A stretch of 64,000 nt of DNA from positions 2,108,001 to 2,172,000 of the forward strand of contig NC_009712.1 of NCBI RefSeq assembly GCF_000017625.1, in the 5' to 3' direction. The notes below the pieces were generated by a model, which saw only the letters and a program-made list of their open reading frames with translations, was not told the origin of the DNA and did not search any database. This DNA comes from Methanoregula boonei 6A8. GTDB taxonomy: Archaea > Halobacteriota > Methanomicrobia > Methanomicrobiales > Methanospirillaceae. Position numbers and translations under genes: made by a program. Positions 1-7,924 of this stretch are shown here, piece by piece. Position 1 is the first letter of the stretch. Each line of letters opens with the position of its first letter.

Positions 1-963
1 AGGATGCTTGCCACTACGCTGAAGATCCCGGTCATCTTTGTCACTGCAAACTTTGACAAGGAGATCCTGGAACGGGTAAAGATGCCCACCACGTTTGGCT
101 TCCTCACAAAACCGTTTACCATAAAAGACCTGGTCGCAACCATCGAGATCGCCCTTTTTAATTTCAAAATGCGGGGAGGAACTCCCCACCTTGCCGAGCC
201 AAAAACACACACCCCGGCACTCCCAAAAGAGCCCGTTGCGGTATCTGCGGCCCGTGCGGCAGATACCGTAAAGCACAAAAAAGAGACCAGGAAAACGCTC
301 AAAGACCTCTACACCTATGGTCTGGACCACCAGGCAAAGGGCAATTACGACGCGGCCCTGCAGTACTTCACCGAGATCCTCAAAAACAACCCCTCCGATG
401 TTGCCATCTGGGCGGAGAAAGGAGATGTGCTCTACAAGCTCGGGAAGAGCGAAGATGCGCTTTGCGCTGTGGACACCGCCCTTGGGATAGAACCGGCAAA
501 CGAGTACGCCATCTGCAAGAAATGCCGTATTTTAAGCGACATGGGAAAGAACATGGAGGCGCTTGTCCTCATCGAGAACGCCCTTAAGGTGATCCCCGAC
601 AAGTACGCCACCATGGTGGAAAAAGGCAACATACTCCATGGAATGGGAAGGGAAGAGGATGCCTTCCAGACCCTGGACGCAGCGATCGCGATGGACAAGA
701 AGTCCGGGTACGCCCTTGGCGCAAAAGGGAGGATCCAGGGCGAGCTCGGGATGGACAAGGAAGCGCTTGCCACCTTCGGGCGGGCGCTCAACCGGGAGCC
801 AAAGAACGTCTCCCTCTGGCTTGACCTTATCCGGATCTTCGAGCAGAAGAAGAACAGCCACCTGGCGTTAAACATCCTGCAGCGGGCGCTCGAACAGAAC
901 CCCGAAAACGAGATCCTGGCCGCAAAACGGGAGAAGATCCTCCACAGCAGCATCCCCGGCTAA
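1..963 (+). CDS. Response regulator receiver / TPR protein (5' end outside window)
   Basis: The reading frame is open from the first base, so the N-terminus lies outside the window. The first 55 or so residues are the C-terminal half of a receiver domain: a beta strand ending in VTA, and the LTKPF stretch holding the conserved Lys and cis-Pro. The phosphoacceptor Asp would lie upstream. After a Pro/Ala-rich linker come about six TPR units (from roughly residue 98 to 310), with the usual small-residue/Tyr pattern and Pro at the repeat ends. TPR arrays bind partner proteins, so this is probably a phosphorylation-controlled adaptor; there is no DNA-binding output domain. The partner is unknown. 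A gap of about 90 bp follows before the next gene. Confidence 0.85.
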   Translation, partial: RMLATTLKIPVIFVTANFDKEILERVKMPTTFGFLTKPFTIKDLVATIEIALFNFKMRGGTPHLAEPKTHTPALPKEPVAVSAARAADTVKHKKETRKTLKDLYTYGLDHQAKGNYDAALQYFTEILKNNPSDVAIWAEKGDVLYKLGKSEDALCAVDTALGIEPANEYAICKKCRILSDMGKNMEALVLIENALKVIPDKYATMVEKGNILHGMGREEDAFQTLDAAIAMDKKSGYALGAKGRIQGELGMDKEALATFGRALNREPKNVSLWLDLIRIFEQKKNSHLALNILQRALEQNPENEILAAKREKILHSSIPG

Positions 964-1054
964 AAAGGGGATCCCCTCCCTTGCACGGTTCTCAAGCAAA
1001 TTTTACCTGTTCCATTACCCCTTTATCCCTGCACATCCCCCGGGGTGATGGATC

Positions 1055-1465
1055 ATGAAGCTCCTGATGTTCGACACCAACGAGTTCTGGTATAAACCGT
1101 TCCAAAAGACCCTGGAGACCGCACAGACCGCAGTAGACGAGGCTGCGTTTGCCGACTCGCTCGTGATATTTGTCAACGTGGAAGAAGAAGACGAACTCCA
1201 GAAGGACAAGAGCATCAGGAAGGCAGCAGAAAATATCCTGTGGCTTGCAAAAAAGACCGGACGGACAAAGGTAGTGCTCCACTCGTTTGCCCATCTCTCC
1301 GAGAGCAAGTCCGGCATTGGATTTGCCGAGGCAGCGCTCCAGGGGATCCGGGACCGGCTGGCGGCAAAGGGGCTTACGGTCGCCATCACCCCGTTTGGCT
1401 ATTTCCTCGAATTTAAGATCCACGTGAAAGGCGAGTCTCTGGCAAAGGTCTGGAAATCGGTTTAG
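1055..1465 (+). CDS. Free-standing archaeal ThrRS editing domain
   Basis: This 136-residue protein matches the N-terminal editing domain of archaeal threonyl-tRNA synthetase (a D-aminoacyl-tRNA-deacylase-like fold). It starts with MKLLMFDTNEF, has the SFAHLSESK segment near residue 95, and ends with PFGYFLEFKIHVKGESLA, which are the family's conserved blocks. In archaeal ThrRS this domain removes serine wrongly attached to tRNA-Thr. No catalytic or anticodon-binding domain follows, so it would act in trans on Ser-tRNA-Thr, or it is a specialised paralogue. GGGGTGATGG just ahead of the ATG can serve as ribosome binding site. Its stop codon overlaps the stop of the convergent membrane-protein gene by 4 bp. 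Confidence 0.8.
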   Translation: MKLLMFDTNEFWYKPFQKTLETAQTAVDEAAFADSLVIFVNVEEEDELQKDKSIRKAAENILWLAKKTGRTKVVLHSFAHLSESKSGIGFAEAALQGIRDRLAAKGLTVAITPFGYFLEFKIHVKGESLAKVWKSV

Positions 1466-2478
1466 GGCTGCCGGGGCAAAAAGGGTCCGTCTTTTGTTTT
1501 CAGGATCACGTTTGGTCCGCGCCGGGCAAGGAGCGGGACGCATGCGGTAAACCAGAGACCGGCCACCAAAGCCGGGACAACCAGCACCACCGGGGCCGGG
1601 AGAAGGGGCCCGGCCCGGGCAAGGGCTGACTCGGCAAGCCCGTACAGGGCAAGCGTGGAGATCACCCCGAAAACAGCGATAGTACCCCGGTGCAGGGAAC
1701 TCGCCGGCGGGATCCACCCGCCCTGCCGGCGCAGGAACTCGTACCCGAGCAGGCTCCCAAGGACAAGGCCGGCCGACTGCCACGCGGTGATCACCTGGAC
1801 CGGGTTGATCGGGACTCCCGTCTGGCTCATGGCGGTTGCCGCCCATTCCTGAGGGAGCTGCCAGCCGGCAAGGGAATAGTACGCAGGAAGTGCACAAAGA
1901 AGCGGCAGGGCAGAAAGAACGAGGATCCCAACCATCCTCCCCCGCGGGCTGAGCCCGGCAACAAAAGCATCAATTTTCGGCGAGAAGTACAGGAACAGGA
2001 GCAGGACAAGCGCCCCGAATGCAAGTCCCCCCACCACGTCGAGGACAAAGTGGACACCGGCAAAGATCCGGGCAGACACCGTCAGGCCTGCAAGCACCAC
2101 GCAGGCAAGGACGATCCAGTACCTCCGGACCGTGGCTGCCATATAGCCGTACACCACCGTGCTGCACATCGCACCTCCTGAGGGAAACCCAAACGAGGGC
2201 AGGGAGGAGTAGGCCTTTACTGCCAGGGAGACCCAGTACGGGCGGGGAAGATGGAAGAAGAGCTTGAGGGCCTCGTTAAGGCCAGAGGCAAACCCGAAGA
2301 GCACGGCAAGCCGGATGCCGTACTTCGGGTGGAAGCCCAGGTACAGCAGGACCACCACCGTAAGGTATACGGGCGCAGAGTCCAGGAACTTTCCTGCCGC
2401 AAGAATGGTGGTCAGGAGGGGCGAGAAGTGCTGTGCGGCAACATTGAGGCCGGGATCGAGAAGCAAAAAGGGGGCCAT
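1462..2478 (-). CDS. PAP2-superfamily membrane protein with altered active site
   Basis: A 338-residue integral membrane protein with about eight hydrophobic segments. PAP2 (type 2 phosphatidic acid phosphatase) landmarks are present: KLFFHLPRP at residues 72-80 (the KX6RP motif) and SARxxxxxHxxxD at 135-147, with the nucleophile His143 and Asp147. The central PSGH motif reads PSGG (99-102), so the His that acts as general acid is missing. Family members remove phosphate from lipid phosphates or polyprenyl diphosphates at the membrane. With this change the protein may be slow, use another acid, or have a non-catalytic role. About four extra C-terminal transmembrane segments follow the PAP2 core. 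No neighbour suggests a substrate. Confidence 0.75.
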   Translation of the reverse strand: MAPFLLLDPGLNVAAQHFSPLLTTILAAGKFLDSAPVYLTVVVLLYLGFHPKYGIRLAVLFGFASGLNEALKLFFHLPRPYWVSLAVKAYSSLPSFGFPSGGAMCSTVVYGYMAATVRRYWIVLACVVLAGLTVSARIFAGVHFVLDVVGGLAFGALVLLLFLYFSPKIDAFVAGLSPRGRMVGILVLSALPLLCALPAYYSLAGWQLPQEWAATAMSQTGVPINPVQVITAWQSAGLVLGSLLGYEFLRRQGGWIPPASSLHRGTIAVFGVISTLALYGLAESALARAGPLLPAPVVLVVPALVAGLWFTACVPLLARRGPNVILKTKDGPFLPRQP

Positions 2479-2607
2479 GGGTCAGTACTCCGTATGCCGG
2501 GAAAACCGTATGCGCCGCCCCGGTCCGTTATACCCTTTATCTTTCGGGGAACTCATTAAGCATACCCTTGTGTGCAGGCATTTTTGCACAAAAACCATCC
2601 CGGCGGG

Positions 2608-2618
2608 TTTCATATACC
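2608..2618 (+). promoter_or_regulatory. Putative TATA box for the ureohydrolase gene
   Basis: TTTCATATACC is a plausible archaeal TATA box about 47 bp ahead of the ATG at 2660. A start of transcription about 25 bp downstream would give a leader of roughly 20-25 nt containing GGGAGGG (2648-2654), a good ribosome binding site. Confidence 0.45.
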
Positions 2619-2659
2619 ATCGCTCCCCCGTATTCCTATAGGAGAACGGGAGGGCACAG

Positions 2660-3634
2660 ATGGATAACGACCTGGAGAAGATGGCGGCGCAGTGCAGGAC
2701 TTTTACCAAAGAGATGGTGGACAACCCGTACCGGGGGCTTGCCACGTTCTTTGGCCTGCCGTACACCGAATCGCTCGACAACCTCGACATTGCGCTCATC
2801 GGGGTTCCCATAGATCTGGGAGTCACCGACCGGAGCGGAACCCGGATGGGCCCGAGGGCATTGCGCAACGAGTCCCGGGGCGTCGGAGCCTACAACCACT
2901 GCACCCGTTCGACCCCCTGCACGGCACACCGGATCGCTGATGTCGGAGACGTGCCCTTCCGTTCGGTGTACCGGATCGAAGAAGCGCTGGACGATATCTC
3001 CGCGTACTACCGCGGGATTGCGGCAGCCGGAGTCACCCCCGTGACCGCGGGAGGGGATCACTCGATCACCTTCCCGATCTTACAGGGCCTTGCCCCAAAA
3101 GAGAAGGTCTGCCTGGTCCACTTCGATTCCCACTGCGACACCGCCCCACCGATCCATGGCTGCGGGTACACCCACGGTTCCCCGATGAAAAACACGGTGG
3201 AGGCAGGGCTTGTGGACGCTGAACACTCCCTCCAGATCGGGATACGGGGCTCAAGCGAACCACTCTGGGAATTCTCCTCTGCAAGCGGTATGCGGGTGAT
3301 CCACATCGAGGAGTTCTACGAGATGGGCTGGAAAGGCGCAGTAAAAGAGATCCACGACCTTGTCGGTGACAGCCCGGTGTACCTCTCTTTTGATATCGAC
3401 TGCCTTGACCCGGCCTTTGCCCCGGGCACTGGGACACCGGTCGCCGGCGGCATGTCCACGTTTGAAGCGCTCCAGATGGTGAGGGGAATGCAGGGCCTGG
3501 ATGTCATCGGCGGCGACCTCGTGGAGGTCTCCCCACCCTACGATCATGCGGGTATCACCGCCCTTGCCGGGGCGACCCTCCTCTTTGAGATTCTCTGCCG
3601 TGCGGCCGAGGCACGGGAACGCCGGGGGGCCTGA
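2660..3634 (+). CDS. Agmatinase/guanidinobutyrase-type ureohydrolase
   Basis: A 324-residue member of the arginase/agmatinase family, which hydrolyses guanidino groups to an amine plus urea at a two-manganese centre. Metal ligands are visible: GGDHS at 131-135, FDSHCD at 155-160, and the SFDIDCLDP block followed by GTGTP. The N-terminal stretch GLATFFGLP and the GVPIDLGVTDRSGTRMGPRALRN block resemble guanidinobutyrase, proclavaminate amidinohydrolase and guanidine hydrolase relatives more than classical SpeB. The substrate (agmatine, guanidinobutyrate or another guanidine) cannot be settled here. GGGAGGG 5 nt before the ATG supports the start. No polyamine gene adjoins it; the next gene is convergent. 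Confidence 0.85.
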   Translation: MDNDLEKMAAQCRTFTKEMVDNPYRGLATFFGLPYTESLDNLDIALIGVPIDLGVTDRSGTRMGPRALRNESRGVGAYNHCTRSTPCTAHRIADVGDVPFRSVYRIEEALDDISAYYRGIAAAGVTPVTAGGDHSITFPILQGLAPKEKVCLVHFDSHCDTAPPIHGCGYTHGSPMKNTVEAGLVDAEHSLQIGIRGSSEPLWEFSSASGMRVIHIEEFYEMGWKGAVKEIHDLVGDSPVYLSFDIDCLDPAFAPGTGTPVAGGMSTFEALQMVRGMQGLDVIGGDLVEVSPPYDHAGITALAGATLLFEILCRAAEARERRGA

Positions 3635-3695
3635 AAAAACCTTTTTTGCCGGTAGCAATACGGGCAGAAAATGCCTCCGCCGGCACATTCTGCAC

Positions 3696-4037
3696 TTATG
3701 CCAGCGTGAGCGCCCGGTTCATGACAACTGCTGCCACAAGCCAGACCGAAAATGCCCCGCCGAAACTGGGGGCCAGCGGATAGCGGCCCATAAGGAAGTA
3801 GAGAGCAAGCAGGAAGAGCAGGGTGGGGATCGCAAACCAGAATGCCCCGATTGCAAGCTGCCGGCCAACCTCCTGCCCGGCCCCGGTGGAGGTAAAGAGG
3901 ATGGCAAGCGTTGTGATGATAGGGGCGGCGGCCAAAAGCCCACCGTATTTTGGGTCAAGATGCTCGGCAAGGACAGTCACCCCTACAATAACGCTTCCTC
4001 CGATGATGAACTTCAGGGCAAGGTAGAGGTAGTCCAT
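3696..4037 (-). CDS. Small four-helix membrane protein (DUF3147/GlpM-like)
   Basis: A 113-residue protein almost wholly made of four hydrophobic segments. The first helix with ILGG-like spacing, then a KYGGLLAAAPIITT block and an FWFAIPTLLF block, resemble DUF3147/GlpM-type membrane proteins. The function of that family is not known. The start is well supported: GGAGGT (minus strand, about 4044-4049) lies 6-7 nt ahead of the ATG, and an AT-rich TATA-like element is at 4064-4073. It stands alone between a convergent ureohydrolase gene and the DsbA-like gene. Confidence 0.6.
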   Translation of the reverse strand: MDYLYLALKFIIGGSVIVGVTVLAEHLDPKYGGLLAAAPIITTLAILFTSTGAGQEVGRQLAIGAFWFAIPTLLFLLALYFLMGRYPLAPSFGGAFSVWLVAAVVMNRALTLA

Positions 4038-4063
4038 GGATATACCTCCATTGATCGGCCAAA

Positions 4064-4073
4064 AAGATATATC
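4064..4073 (-). promoter_or_regulatory. TATA box of the DUF3147-like gene
   Basis: Reading leftward, GGATATATCTT is centred about 32-35 bp ahead of the ATG at 4037, with GGAGGT between them. This is the expected archaeal layout of TATA box, short leader, ribosome binding site and start. Confidence 0.5.
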
Positions 4074-4215
4074 CGTCGAAATGCGGGAGGCCGGCCCACA
4101 CCCCGGCCTGATCCGCCATCATCCCTTTTCAGTCGTATTTCCTAATGAGAGCCGGGTTCCGGCACCGGATCAAACAGCAGACCAGGAAGCCACCCCTTCT
4201 CTAATGCATCCATGA

Positions 4216-5244
4216 TCATCTGCACCCCCCGGCAGCGGGAGCGGTGTCTGAGGCAAGCGTGGTGTTACAGGCAGCCGGCGGGGCGGTAAAACTGTTGCAG
4301 ATCGCTTCCTTATACGCTTCGGGTGTACGGGCACCGTTGTACGTGACCCCGTTGATGACCAGCGTCGGCGACCCCTGTGCACCGGCAGCATCTGCTGCAG
4401 CCTCATCGGAGGCAAGGGTGCCAACCGATGCGTTCCCGGCAGCGCACGAGGTTATAGCCCCGTCATCCATCCCGAGCGATGTCGTCAGGTTCTGGCGGCA
4501 GGCCGAAAGTGCTGCGCTGTTCCCGGCAAGGGGATAGCACTGTTCATCAAAGCGCTCCAGGTACACCCAGTACTGCGCTGGGTACTGCTGGTTGATGCAG
4601 ACCTGCCGCAGGTCTTCCTGTACTTCGGCGGGGCCATGCAGGGACTGGACCGAAGCAGGGGTGGAACCGGTCACCGAAGAAATATACCGCACATGGAAGT
4701 CAGCATCGGAACCCAGCAGATCGGCCACCGGCTTCATGGCAGTCTCTGCCTGCGTACCGTACGGGCAGAAGGACATCACGTACAGGTCAACCTCCGGCCG
4801 GGCAGATTTGCTGGCCGCTGCCGGGGAGGCTGATCCGGAGGACCCGGGCAGGGGCGCACTCATATTGATCGCGTCGGTAAAAAGGAGGCCGCAGTCGCCC
4901 GAGGCATAGACGGTCACATTCTCCGAGGAGTAGGTGATATCCACCGAGTACACACCGTGGTTTTCCCGGACACCCACGAGACTCGCGGTATTCCCGGGCG
5001 TGATCTGGTTTGCGTTGATGTACTGGACAATCTTCTCGCCGCAGGCCGTCGGGGAGATCCCCGGGGAAGCAGCAGCCGTGCCGGCAGGTACGAAGATACC
5101 GGAGCCGGCCAGGAGGAGTGCCACAAGGACTCCTGCAACAAAAGCCACTACGGCAAGGGTCTTTGGTCCAAAAAAAGTGGTATGGGGGGTATCCCGGGGA
5201 GATCCCCCGGCGTGAGGTGATGCCTGACCTGGTTCCTGTGGCAT
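4216..5244 (-). CDS. Membrane-anchored DsbA/thioredoxin-fold protein
   Basis: A 342-residue protein. Residues 29-50 form one transmembrane anchor, and the rest should face outward. A first domain (about 60-130) has two Cys and is not recognised. The second (about 150-310) is DsbA-like: a strand leading to SFCPYG (Cys160), a helical insert, then the cis-proline loop GSPTLVINGVTYNG. The active site is CPYG, with the second cysteine of CxxC replaced by Gly, so it cannot form the classical disulfide there. Other cysteines (in QVCIN, EQCYP, ACRQN, SCAAG, ICNSF and the tail) may be structural disulfides. Probable role: thiol-disulfide exchange or a monothiol function at the cell surface. Confidence 0.7.
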   Translation of the reverse strand: MPQEPGQASPHAGGSPRDTPHTTFFGPKTLAVVAFVAGVLVALLLAGSGIFVPAGTAAASPGISPTACGEKIVQYINANQITPGNTASLVGVRENHGVYSVDITYSSENVTVYASGDCGLLFTDAINMSAPLPGSSGSASPAAASKSARPEVDLYVMSFCPYGTQAETAMKPVADLLGSDADFHVRYISSVTGSTPASVQSLHGPAEVQEDLRQVCINQQYPAQYWVYLERFDEQCYPLAGNSAALSACRQNLTTSLGMDDGAITSCAAGNASVGTLASDEAAADAAGAQGSPTLVINGVTYNGARTPEAYKEAICNSFTAPPAACNTTLASDTAPAAGGCR

Positions 5245-5411
5245 GGCTGATTCCGGAATAGCATTTCCCAGCGCATCAGATAAACTGTGACCTTTTCATA
5301 AAATGCCGGGATCTGCCATGTAACCCCAAAAGAGCAAAAAAGGTAGTACCGGACTTTAATAGTGTCTCTCGATAGTGCCCGGACCAGCCCCGCGCAGACA
5401 AGGACCGTCCC

Positions 5412-5972
5412 TCATTCCCGGTGAAGCACGTACTGGAATATCCACGCCGCACAAACCGCCACCGAGCTCCCGATGATCACCTCAACAAACCGGTCAGCCG
5501 CGTTGATCACCGGGGGGATTGCGGGATTGAGCGCCGAGATCACCATCACGATACCGACCGTTAAGGCCGCAAGCCGGAGGTGGTCGGGGATCCTAAGGAG
5601 AACACAGACAAAGACCACGATCCCGATGAGAATGCCCATGCCTGCAAGGGAAAACGGGAAAAACGTGAGGTACACGGCAGAGAATACGGCGCCGATAAAG
5701 GACCCGAATATCCGCAGCCACGCCGTTTTTATCGTGGATGACCTGGTGTCCTGCAGAACTACGATGGCAGAGATCAGCGCCCACAGGGCCCCGATCATCA
5801 CCGAATCCGAAGACCCGGGGAAGTGCGTGGAAATGATGAGGGCAATCGAGAACGAGATGGCCGCAACCAGGGCAAACTGGACTGCAGTCAGGAGCGCGGC
5901 CGCACATTCCCGCAGATATCCGGCCACCCTGCCGGGGTTTCCTGCACTGCTTTTGCTGCCGGACATATTCAT
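5412..5972 (-). CDS. FUSC / aromatic-acid-exporter-like membrane domain protein
   Basis: A 186-residue integral membrane protein with about six hydrophobic segments. The block ALWALISAIVVLQDTRSSTIKTAWLRIFGSFIGA (about residues 63-96) is the hallmark of the ArAE/FUSC family, whose bacterial members export aromatic acids. Only one membrane module is present, with no second half or cytoplasmic domain, so it would have to oligomerise. Transport substrate unknown. It lies divergent to the secreted Ser-rich protein and separate from the DsbA-like gene by about 165 bp. Confidence 0.65.
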   Translation of the reverse strand: MNMSGSKSSAGNPGRVAGYLRECAAALLTAVQFALVAAISFSIALIISTHFPGSSDSVMIGALWALISAIVVLQDTRSSTIKTAWLRIFGSFIGAVFSAVYLTFFPFSLAGMGILIGIVVFVCVLLRIPDHLRLAALTVGIVMVISALNPAIPPVINAADRFVEVIIGSSVAVCAAWIFQYVLHRE

Positions 5973-6378
5973 CGTCCCTAGATGGGGAACGGGAGAATAC
6001 TAATGTTTCTCCCCGAAGGGATGGCAACTGCCGGCTGTTCCCGCCTGGAAATCCATTTTTTTATCGTGTCCGTAACGCGGAAGTGTAGGTTTTAAATGAC
6101 AATAAGTAAAATATATATTACATAATCCCGAGAAAGGCCGGATCCGTCTCTGCCGGTGCTCTCCCCCGAGTACAGCAATGCAGGGAAAAAGGAAGGAGAC
6201 CCGGAGGGATCAACGACAGGCGCATCCAGGATTCCCAAAAGGAGAGGAGTGCCGAGTCATGCCCGGATCCGGAACAACACGTTCTCCGGTTTAGTAACGG
6301 GTGGAGAGAAATACAGTGAATCCCCGTGGTGCCACCATGCGTTCAACTATAGTTTCCCCGGGAAGGGGTTATAAGAAG
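5973..6378. other. Divergent intergenic region, no convincing gene
   Basis: About 400 bp between divergent genes. The right half has an AT-rich element (6091-6120) that looks like a promoter for the rightward gene. A 72-codon open frame at 6156-6374 has no recognisable content and is not called. In the frame of the next gene, an upstream GTG at 6301 and an ATG at 6337 are possible but less likely starts. Confidence 0.5.
6108..6118 (+). promoter_or_regulatory. Putative TATA box for the secreted protein / permease operon
   Basis: AAATATATATT lies in the most AT-rich stretch of the divergent intergenic region. If used, the transcript would carry a leader of about 240 nt before the chosen ATG at 6379. 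Confidence 0.4.
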
Positions 6379-7770
6379 ATGCGATGGGTGCTTGCAGGTA
6401 TACTCCTGTTGCTGCTCATAGCGGGCGCGTATGCAGACAATTCAGGCAGTTCCAGCAGTACCTCAGGCATTTCCGGCAGCAGTTCGTCAGGTACTTCCAG
6501 CAGTTCGTCAACGAGCACGTCTGCCTCCACGGTCGATCAGGCAGCGCTGGTCTATGTCTCCAATGTGACCACGGACAGCGGGTCGTATTTCCCCGGCGAT
6601 TCCGGGACGGTCTCGGTCACCCTGACCAATGGCGGGACAACGGCAATCGGGCTGGAGGATCCGACCCTGATCAGTCCCCACCTCGATATCCAGAAAAGCG
6701 ACTGGGAGGGCATGACCTATGTGGGTGCCGGGGATACCATCACGTATTCCATCCGGTTCACGGTTCTGCCGCCGGATGGGACGTACGACGCCCTGTTTAC
6801 GGTCGGGACACAGGGAGGCAACGCCATCCACTATCCGGTCGAAATCAACGTAGACTCCAATAGCCTTCTTGCCGCGGTTACCTCCCAGCCTACCTCATTT
6901 GCACCCGAGGCAGAGCAGAACGTGACGCTCACCCTGATGAACACCCGCTGCGGCGCGATCAACAACATCGTGATCACACCCGAAGGGACCGGTATTGTTG
7001 CCGACCCGGCCATGTACCTCATCCCCGCTCTTGCGTCCTCCAGTTCGTACTCGGACACCTTCGGCATCACCTCCCACCAGGCATCAAACCTCACGTTTAA
7101 CATCAGTTACCAGGATGGCGACAACACCCATTACACGGACGTGGTGCTGCCGATCAATATCGGTGAGGACAAGACTGCCGCGGTTCCCGTCCTTAACGAT
7201 GTGGCACTCACCACCTCAGGATCGGGATATGACATCACCGGGGATATCACCAATGCCGGGATCTCGGATGCCTACGGGGTGATCGTAAACGTTGCTTCCC
7301 CGGCAACCGGCACCGGGACCTATCCGGTCTATGCCATTGGCAGCATCGCCTCCGACGATTCCGGGACCTTCGAGCTGACCTTTACGACAAGCGATCTCTC
7401 CGCCGTGCCCGTGGTCATTACCTGGAAGGATGCTGCGGGCAACGATTACAGCCTCACCAAGACCCTCAACCTTGGTTCGTCTGCCGGAGCAGCCAACGTA
7501 ACGGCGGGCAGTGGCTCGCGGGTGACTTCAGGAACCGGAACGGGCGGGAACTTTAATGGCGGTACCGGAGGCACGAGTCGTGGCGGCTATGGCGGAAGTT
7601 ATGGCGGGCGCAGCAGCAGCAACAGCCTCTTTGGCGGGATCACCAGCGGCAGGGGCGCCGGGATTGCGGCATTCTATCCCCTCATTGCCGGTGTCGTGTT
7701 CCTGATTGCAGCGATCGTCCTGTGGACCAAGCGGAAATGGATCATGATCAAGCTGAAAAAACAGCAGTAG
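6379..7770 (+). CDS. Secreted, membrane-anchored protein with Ser-rich stalk (COG1361-like)
   Basis: Start chosen at ATG 6379, because this gives a clean signal peptide (MRWVLAGILLLLLIAGAYA) and GGAAGGGG lies about 10 nt upstream. A GTG at 6301 and an ATG at 6337 would put a long charged tail ahead of it. After the signal comes a Ser/Thr-rich segment, then three immunoglobulin-like beta domains of the kind found in archaeal S-layer-related proteins (VSVTLTNGG, NVTLTLMN, DITGDITNAG strands). A Gly-rich stretch and a C-terminal transmembrane helix with a basic tail (KRKWIMIKLKK) follow. It is likely anchored outside the cell. The permease downstream suggests the two act together in cell-envelope export or maintenance. 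Confidence 0.75.
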   Translation: MRWVLAGILLLLLIAGAYADNSGSSSSTSGISGSSSSGTSSSSSTSTSASTVDQAALVYVSNVTTDSGSYFPGDSGTVSVTLTNGGTTAIGLEDPTLISPHLDIQKSDWEGMTYVGAGDTITYSIRFTVLPPDGTYDALFTVGTQGGNAIHYPVEINVDSNSLLAAVTSQPTSFAPEAEQNVTLTLMNTRCGAINNIVITPEGTGIVADPAMYLIPALASSSSYSDTFGITSHQASNLTFNISYQDGDNTHYTDVVLPINIGEDKTAAVPVLNDVALTTSGSGYDITGDITNAGISDAYGVIVNVASPATGTGTYPVYAIGSIASDDSGTFELTFTTSDLSAVPVVITWKDAAGNDYSLTKTLNLGSSAGAANVTAGSGSRVTSGTGTGGNFNGGTGGTSRGGYGGSYGGRSSSNSLFGGITSGRGAGIAAFYPLIAGVVFLIAAIVLWTKRKWIMIKLKKQQ

Positions 7771-7924
7771 CGGGGCCGGAGATGACCGGTATCCTCTGTC
7801 GCCGAAATGCCTGCAGAACGGAGACTGATAACCGGGAGAGCAGCAGCGCCGGCACTGGGACAGGACCTGCCCTCATTCCCGGGAGGACGCCCGCATCCGG
7901 CCGGTGCCCGGCGGGAGGCAGGGT

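Noticed and set aside
6156-6374. 72-codon frame ahead of the secreted protein
   Set aside because: No recognisable content and it overlaps the next gene's upstream region; kept only as part of the intergenic description.
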